Below are positions 57,642-64,000 of a stretch of DNA of 64,000 bases, in pieces (positions within the stretch are counted from its first letter, which is position 1; each line of letters begins with the position of its first letter). The DNA is taken from positions 1-64,000 of the forward strand of contig NW_026706278.1 in the NCBI RefSeq assembly GCF_029867415.1, read 5' to 3'. The position numbers were made by a program, and so were the translations under genes. The notes beneath the pieces are model-generated. The model was given only the letters and a program-made list of their open reading frames with translations. It was not told the origin of the DNA and did not search any database. The stretch is from Vicia villosa (taxonomy: Eukaryota > Streptophyta > Magnoliopsida > Fabales > Fabaceae).

Positions 57642-60030
57642 AACATAAAGTAACTTTTAAAAGATTTCAATGCTCGAATAACATGCATTTAGAATAATAC
57701 TTTTCAAAACATCATATATGGTACTAAGTAAAATCATAGTGTTTATATGACATCCAAAACATGTACAATACATGGTTTCATAACATATTACATCTACAAA
57801 GTGGATGTCAAAATAAAATGGTAAACAATCACATCAGAAACATAATAAATGGACAATAACCTTAAAGTTATCTGAAATATGTAAAATCCCCTCAATAACC
57901 TAAAACTACTTGGATTCAATTTCAACCATAACATAGTTATTTTGCAAGGTTGTACGATCATCCTTTTATTTTGAATGGTGTTTCGATTTATAATGTGTTG
58001 ATGATGAAGAATGTTGTTTTTTTTTCACTAGGGTGCAAAAAAATTTTGAGAAATAATGAAAACTGAATGAGACTAAAAATTACGATGTTGGAATAAAACT
58101 TATAGTTTATAAAAAGACACTAAAATGGCAAGTTCTAGGTCATTTGACCTCGGGTTTTAATTGGTTGAGGTAAAAGTTTGTTATTAAATGTATTATTTAT
58201 AGTAGTGACCCAACAAATATTTGTGTTCATATAATGTTATGAAATATATGTAAGATATAGTCGTTGAAAGCATTAGTGATTCGGGGTCTAAGGTATTCAC
58301 TTTTCTATGTGCACGTAATCTATTTTTATTAGTTGTTAAGTTATTGTTGTTTTTGCTAACTAATAAAAGTTTTATGTTACAAGGTTTATATCGTGGTTTT
58401 GTAGGATAATCCAATGTTTTTTTAAAATTATAGGTGGGTAATGACCCAACACCATTACCACAAGAAGATATAAATGACATTTGTTCATTTTGGATCGGTT
58501 CCTTCCTGTCATTTTATAGTCTTAAACAACACTAGTTTCTCCTGAAATTTGTAACCAATGTGTATAGGTTTTTTGCTACTGATATGTATTCAGTTTTGTC
58601 ATCTAGTTCTGTTATCAAATAAGTATATAGGTTATATTAGTGTACCATTTTGAATATGAGCATACTAGACTATGTTACAAATTGTGCAAAAAAATTAATT
58701 TTGTATATGTAAAATAAAATTTTCTAGTTCGTTTAGAGATGTGTCAATAGACTTTGTATTGAAATGTGAATATAGTTTCGGTCTAAAAAAATACAAGTCA
58801 AAATTTATAACAAATTATATTAACAAAAATTGCTTTTCCCTCTGTTTGAAATTCAAACTAAGGTAAATGCCTATTTTTCATCTTAGATATTACCAACAAC
58901 TAAGAGGTATGCTGGCACACGGTTTCTGGTTTGAAAAATAAAAAATATAGTTGCCGAGGCTCTAATTTATGTCAAGTACAATTTTTATCTCAATGAAACT
59001 TGAACTAAGGAAAAAATTGACTAATTTTCATGACTCTCTTTGTTATCTTGTCTATAAAATCGAGATAAGTCCCATTTTTCAACCGAGGTAAAACAGTTTT
59101 TTGGTGCTATTGTAATTAGTTAGCCCAATTCATATATTAACTTATATAATTATAAGTCCATTTTTAAAAATAATTTTCAAATTCATACATACATTAACAA
59201 CTTCATTTTCAATAACAATTTTATTGAATAAGTATTTAAAAATATACGCACGCTTTTATATCTATTTTGTCAAAAATTCAATAAATAATCCAAATATTAG
59301 AGAAATCTCAAAAATCTAGAAACCAAGGATTTTGTAAAAACCATCTATATTAATCCATATATCCGAAAAACCACCAAGTTTTTTAAAAAATTCGAATAAC
59401 TATAAAGATATTTTGATAAAATTTTATACATAATGGAGGATGTCAGGTTTAATTGGATGGGTGCCACAACATTTCAAGAAAAATAGAAATAATTCTCAAA
59501 AGAGCTACCACAAGCTCTAGAGCCATATGGATGCCTTAATTTATATTCATTTGAAAATACATGGTATGAAGCACGAACGAAGAAGAAGCGGGTGAAATTA
59601 TAATTAAACAAAAGAATATATTTTTGTTTATCAAATTCCATCTTACATCTCAACTATATATGGATATTTAAAAACTAAATATCCATCGTCAATTCATCAC
59701 TTGATTAATATAAATTCTTCAAAAACCTAAATAGTATTCCTATCAATTTTTATTTAAAATATTATTAGACTCTTTCAAAAACATCTAAAAGAATAACAAT
59801 TATTGTGTGGAAAAAAATACTATAAATAATTCTACAAGATTATTTTTTATAAATAGTACAGGAAAGTGTAAATGAACAAAATTATAAAAAATGAATGATA
59901 AATAATTGAAAATATAATAAAAATAAAAGTAAATAATTTGTCAAAGCATTTTTCTTCTAGCAATGTATAATAGAAAAGGGAGAGGTATTTATTTATTATT
60001 TTGATGGTTATAATTTACAATAACTCTTTC
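57642..60030. other. AT-rich spacer of minus unit 2
   Basis: Parallel to 52801-55509, with TAGTG at 58203-58207 as the possible CACTA end. Short frames such as 58193-58480 are not supported. Confidence 0.35.
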
Positions 60031-60348
60031 TTAGTTTTCGAAACAACAGCATCTCGCATTCCATGGAGTTTGATAAACACATCTGCCACCAGATTTGAAA
60101 CCCATATCAATGCAAGTTTTATTACAAATATGATTGTCTCCAAAATCTGTGCATCTTCTACGTATGCATTTATTTGGCTCACGATCCTGAGACTTCACAG
60201 ATGCTACAATCAAATTAGAGTTCATTAATCCAAATGGTTAAGAAGTCTAAAAATTTAAAGCTAACATTATTTCATTACCTGCTGACAGCAAAATCATAGC
60301 AATGCTAAAAATACAGAAAAGAGAGAGGCGGTCGAAACGAAAAGTCAT
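60031..60348 (-). CDS. Defensin-like secreted peptide, gene 5
   Basis: Exons 60348-60279 and 60203-60031 (minus strand) with a 75-nt phase-1 intron (GTAATG...TTGTAG) give 80 residues. Signal peptide LFCIFSIAMILLSA is in exon 1. Cysteines are at 36, 41, 50, 54, 65, 75, 76 and 77: C-x4-C-x8-C-x3-C-x10-C-x9-CCC. The second half (GFKSGGRCVY, then CCC) matches genes 1-3. The first half is different and more basic (KCIRRRC). Likely an extracellular defensin-like peptide with a different target. It is the only intact minus-strand copy in the window. Confidence 0.83.
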
Positions 60349-60801
60349 TTTGTAGAATTTCACCCTTTATTTTTCGGTCAGATCAACTAGTGTATATATC
60401 TTTATCTATCTATCCATCTATATGTATATATATACTCCCTTCCTTCTTTATAATAAAATATTGTAACTTTTCAAAAGGTCTTTCCATTAACTTATATGAT
60501 TTTTTTATAATAAAAATGAGCAAACCATCAATGTAAAGTCTTACTTTAAAAAGAGTCCCAATAGAAATATATCTTTAAAATATTGAAGAATAAGAATTTT
60601 TAAGTATTGTATAATTAATTTTGTTGTATATTATTCCCTTTTGAAAAGACTTCTCATTTAAATTTTAATTCTTATTTTTGTAGGAAATATTTAATTCTAA
60701 CATTAATAGCACTTATTTTAATATATTAAAATGTTAATTCATTTTTTTAAATGTCTACACTAATAATATTAATTATTATTATTTTATTATTAATAAAATT
60801 T

Positions 60802-63800
60802 CAAAAAGGTTTTATCATTACATATTATAATTCTATATCATAAAATGGAACAAAATGTCTTTATACAATCTTAGCTAAAAATGTGTCCATATAAATAAAC
60901 TTCTTAGAATATTGGAAAAAATTTATTTAATTATTTTTATATTATTTTATTCATATCATATTATCTACACAATTGTCACTTTAAATTTCAATTTTTTTTC
61001 AAATTTTATTAGATTTAATTCTCACCGTTTTTTAGTATGAAAATTTAAGTTTTACTTTAATAGATCTTATTTTTATATCTAAAAACACAATTCATTTTTA
61101 CAAACTCCGCTGAGTTTTGCGGGTAGGATGCATTTGATTAAAAGTGTTTTATTTGCCATTGCAAAATACTGGTTATATTGTATGCCCCTCCCAAAGAAAA
61201 TAATAAAGGATGTTGAAACCATATGTCGTTCCTTTCTTTGGTCTGGAACTGATAAGATCTCGAGGAAAACCCATATTTCTTAGAAGCCTGTTTTTTTCAC
61301 CGAGGAAGCAAGGGGGTATTAATATCATATCCTTAGCATACTGGAATAAGGCTTGTATCATGAAATTACTATCGGTTAGACGCATTCATTCTTACTACAC
61401 TATAGGGATAAATATTATGGAGATGCCTGTGACAGTGTCATGCTCTTAGATCCTCAAGGCAATTCTAAACCAGAAGGACGGTATTAAACTCAACCAGAGT
61501 TGGGGGAAATTATGCACAAGGAGAAATCCAAAACAGGTGTGATGTATATTGAGGTTAAAGAGAAGTATCAAATCGTCACAAAGAAGAAAATCATGTATGG
61601 TAATGCGGCTAGGTCTCGTGCACTATTCATGACGTCGTTAGTTTGCCATAATAGTCATGCAACAAAATAGAGGCTCCATAGGTTTGGGCTTGTTGAAAAC
61701 AATATTTGTGTGTGTTGCAGGAAAACAAAAGCAATTAAGCGATTGTTATATAATTGCCCATGATTGAAAAACATGTGGGATTATGTTCTAGAATGCGTGC
61801 GTGTGAATCACAAACTTGGATGTTGGTTTGAGGAATTGGCTTGGATGATTGACCAGAAAAAGGGTAAAGGGTGAGAAGATTCTATTCTAAAGTATGCTTT
61901 TGCTGAAACAATTTATGGGGCGTTGAAGTTTCGTAATGAGTGCAGTTTCGGTAAAAGCTCAAATAGGCAGTTAGTTAGTATAGTTTATAGAATATCGATG
62001 ATGCCTCATCTAAGAAAACACATTAGCAAGCTCATGATGCCACAGGTCTTCTTTTTTATTAATTGGTGGTTGGCTCGAACCGTTTGATCGCCCTATTTGT
62101 ACTTGTTTTTTGGAGTAAATAAAAATTCTTTTATTAAAAAAAATAACATAAAGTAACTTTTAAAAGATTTCAATGCTCGAATAACATGCATTTAGAATAA
62201 TACTTTTCAAAACATCATATATGGTACTAAGTAAAATCATAGTGTTTATATGACATCCAAAACATGTACAATACATGGTTTCATAACATATTACATCTAC
62301 AAAGTGGATATCAAAATAAAATGGTAAACAATCACATCAGAAACCTAATAAATGGACAATAACCTAAAAGTTATCTGAAATATGCAAAATCCCCTCAATA
62401 ACCTAAAAGTACTTGGATTCAACTTCAACCATAACATAGTTATTTTGCAAGGTTGTACGATCATCCTTTTATTTTGAATGGTGTTTCGATTTATAATGTG
62501 TTGATGATGAAGAATGTTGTTTTTTTTTCACTAGGGTGTAAAAATTTTTTGAGAAATAATGAAAACTGAATGAGACTAAAAATTACGATGTTGGAATAAA
62601 GTAATGTTTAGAGTTCATATCTAGGTTGGTAGAAAAAACCGAGGGAAAAAAATTGACATAAATGTCGCTTCCAATTTAACTAACTAAAATATTAATCAAC
62701 AATTCGTGTCGATTTTCAGTAAAACCGACTGAAAAGATAATTTAAAAAATAAAGGCGCAATTTAGGTTCTAATTAAAGCATGAAATGGCAAGAGTTAAAA
62801 ATCAAAGCGCAATCTCTGAACTATTTTTTATGTCTTTTTTAGAAAAACCCGAGGGATAAAATTTATAGTTTATAAAAAGACACTAAAACGGCAAGTTCTA
62901 GGTCATTTGACCTCGGTTTTTAATTGGTTGAGGTAAAAGTTTGTTATTAAATGTATTATTTATTGTAGTTACCCAACTAATATGTGTGTTCATATTATGT
63001 TATGAAATATATGTGAGATATAGTCGTTGAAAGCATTAGTGATTCGGGGTCTAAGGTATTCACTTTTCCATGTGCACGTAATCTGTTTTTATTAGTTGTT
63101 AAGTTAGTGTTGTTTTTGCTAACTAGAAAAAGTTTTATGTTACAAGGTTTATGTCGTGGTTTTGTAGGGTAATCCAATTTTTTTTTTAAATTATAGGTGG
63201 GTAATGACCCAACACCATTACCACAAGAAGATACAAATGACATTTGTTCATGTTGGATCGGTTCCTTCCTGTCATTTTATAGTCTTAAACAACACTAGTT
63301 TCTCCTGAAATTTGTAACCAATGTGTATAGGTTTTTTGCTACTGATATGTATTCAGTTTTGTCATCTAGTTCTGTTAACAAATAAGTATATAGGTTCTAT
63401 TAGTGTACCATTTTGAATATGAGCATACTAGACTATGTTACAAATTGTGAAAAAAAAAATTGTATATGTAAAATAAAATTTTCTAGTTCGTTTAGAGATG
63501 TGTAAATAGACTTTGTATTGAAATGTGTATATAGCTTCGGTCTAAAAAATACAAGTAAAAATTTATAACAAATTATATTAACAAAAATTGCTTTTCCCTC
63601 TGTTTGAAATTCAAACTAAGGTAAATGCCTATTTTTCATCTTAGATATTACCAACAACTAAGAGGTATACTGGCACACGGTTTCTGGTTTGAAAAATAAA
63701 AAATATAGTTGCCGAGGCTCTAATCTATGTCAAGTACAATTTTTATCTCAATGAAACTTTAACTAAGGTAAAAATTGACTAATTTTCATGATTCTCTTTG

Positions 63801-64000
63801 TTATCTTGTCTATAAAATCGAGATAAGTCCCATTTTTCAACCGAGGTAAAACAGTTTTTTGGTGCTATTGTAATTAGTTACCCCAATTCATATATTAACT
63901 TATATAATTATAAGTCCATTTTTAAAAATAATTTTCAAATTCATACATACATTAACAACTTCATTTTCAATAACAATTTTATTGAATAAGTATTTAAAAA
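60802..64000 (-). repeat. Defensin-array minus unit 3, runs off the window
   Basis: Same start as the other minus units, a LINE fragment and spacer. The position where the gene should lie (about 64.5 kb) is outside. It retains the 260 bp deleted in minus unit 2. The former TAGTG reads TAGTT here (about 62966). Confidence 0.8.
61109..62143 (+). pseudogene. 3' LINE fragment, copy 3
   Basis: Parallel to the other two copies, with more stops (for example TAG in the segment equal to HATKERLH at about 61668). The zinc-binding region is recognisable at about 61540-61860. A-rich tail at about 62143. Confidence 0.8.

Larger units (their letters stand above)
56283..60801 (-). repeat. Defensin-array minus unit 2
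   Basis: A unit of 4519 bp with the same order as minus unit 1: LINE fragment, spacer, gene 5. About 260 bp of the spacer, corresponding to 53310-53570 of unit 1, are missing near 58097. Confidence 0.82.

Overview
This is repeat-rich plant nuclear DNA. It carries Ty3/gypsy elements of Athila and Ogre/Tat type, a full-length Ty1/copia element of SIRE/Maximus type, LINE fragments, and a small cluster of intron-bearing secreted cysteine-rich peptide genes. The Ogre-type LTR, the SIRE-type element and the cysteine-rich family together suggest a large-genome legume of the vetch/pea/clover clade. That is an inference from element types; no search was run. I see no bacterial genes and no conventional housekeeping gene.

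Positions 1-31487 are a nest of LTR retrotransposons. Element A (1-6133, +; 5' end outside the window) has two LTRs, a tRNA-Asp-type primer site and one 540-codon ORF without any pol, so it looks non-autonomous. It is fused to B1 (6143-12231, -), an Athila-like 3' half with the C-terminal tip of pol, two related ORFs in tandem, and an LTR. An integrase scrap (12232-12429, +) separates B1 from B2 (12430-16781 plus 26359-26726, -), which is nearly identical to part of B1 at a constant offset of 7020 bp. A young SIRE-type copia element (16782-26358, +) sits inside B2 with a GTTTA target duplication. Element C (26727-31487, -), a relative of A, closes the nest. A, B and C share a two-hairpin block 17-18 nt after the stop codon of the first ORF or pol, a duplicated polypurine module, and a short palindrome family (GAGACG-NN-CGTCTC).

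Positions 31488-64000 are an array of defensin-like peptide genes. Three plus-strand units (genes at 32660, 39994 and 43005) face at least two minus-strand units (genes ending at 55827 and 60348; a third unit runs off the window). All five genes have a 70-nt first exon coding for a signal peptide, a 75-nt phase-1 intron, and a second exon coding for an eight-cysteine peptide. Plus genes 1 and 2 encode the same protein and gene 3 nearly the same mature peptide. The minus genes have a diverged first half, and the copy at 55510-55827 is a pseudogene. The array is interrupted by a solo Ogre-type LTR (33672-38355, target duplication GAATG), a decayed Athila gag-pol (43770-48075, -), and an LTR remnant ending at 50780. 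Each minus unit carries the same 3' LINE fragment.

Functionally, the only plausible host genes are the four intact defensin-like genes. The rest is mobile DNA that has reshaped their spacing and orientation.
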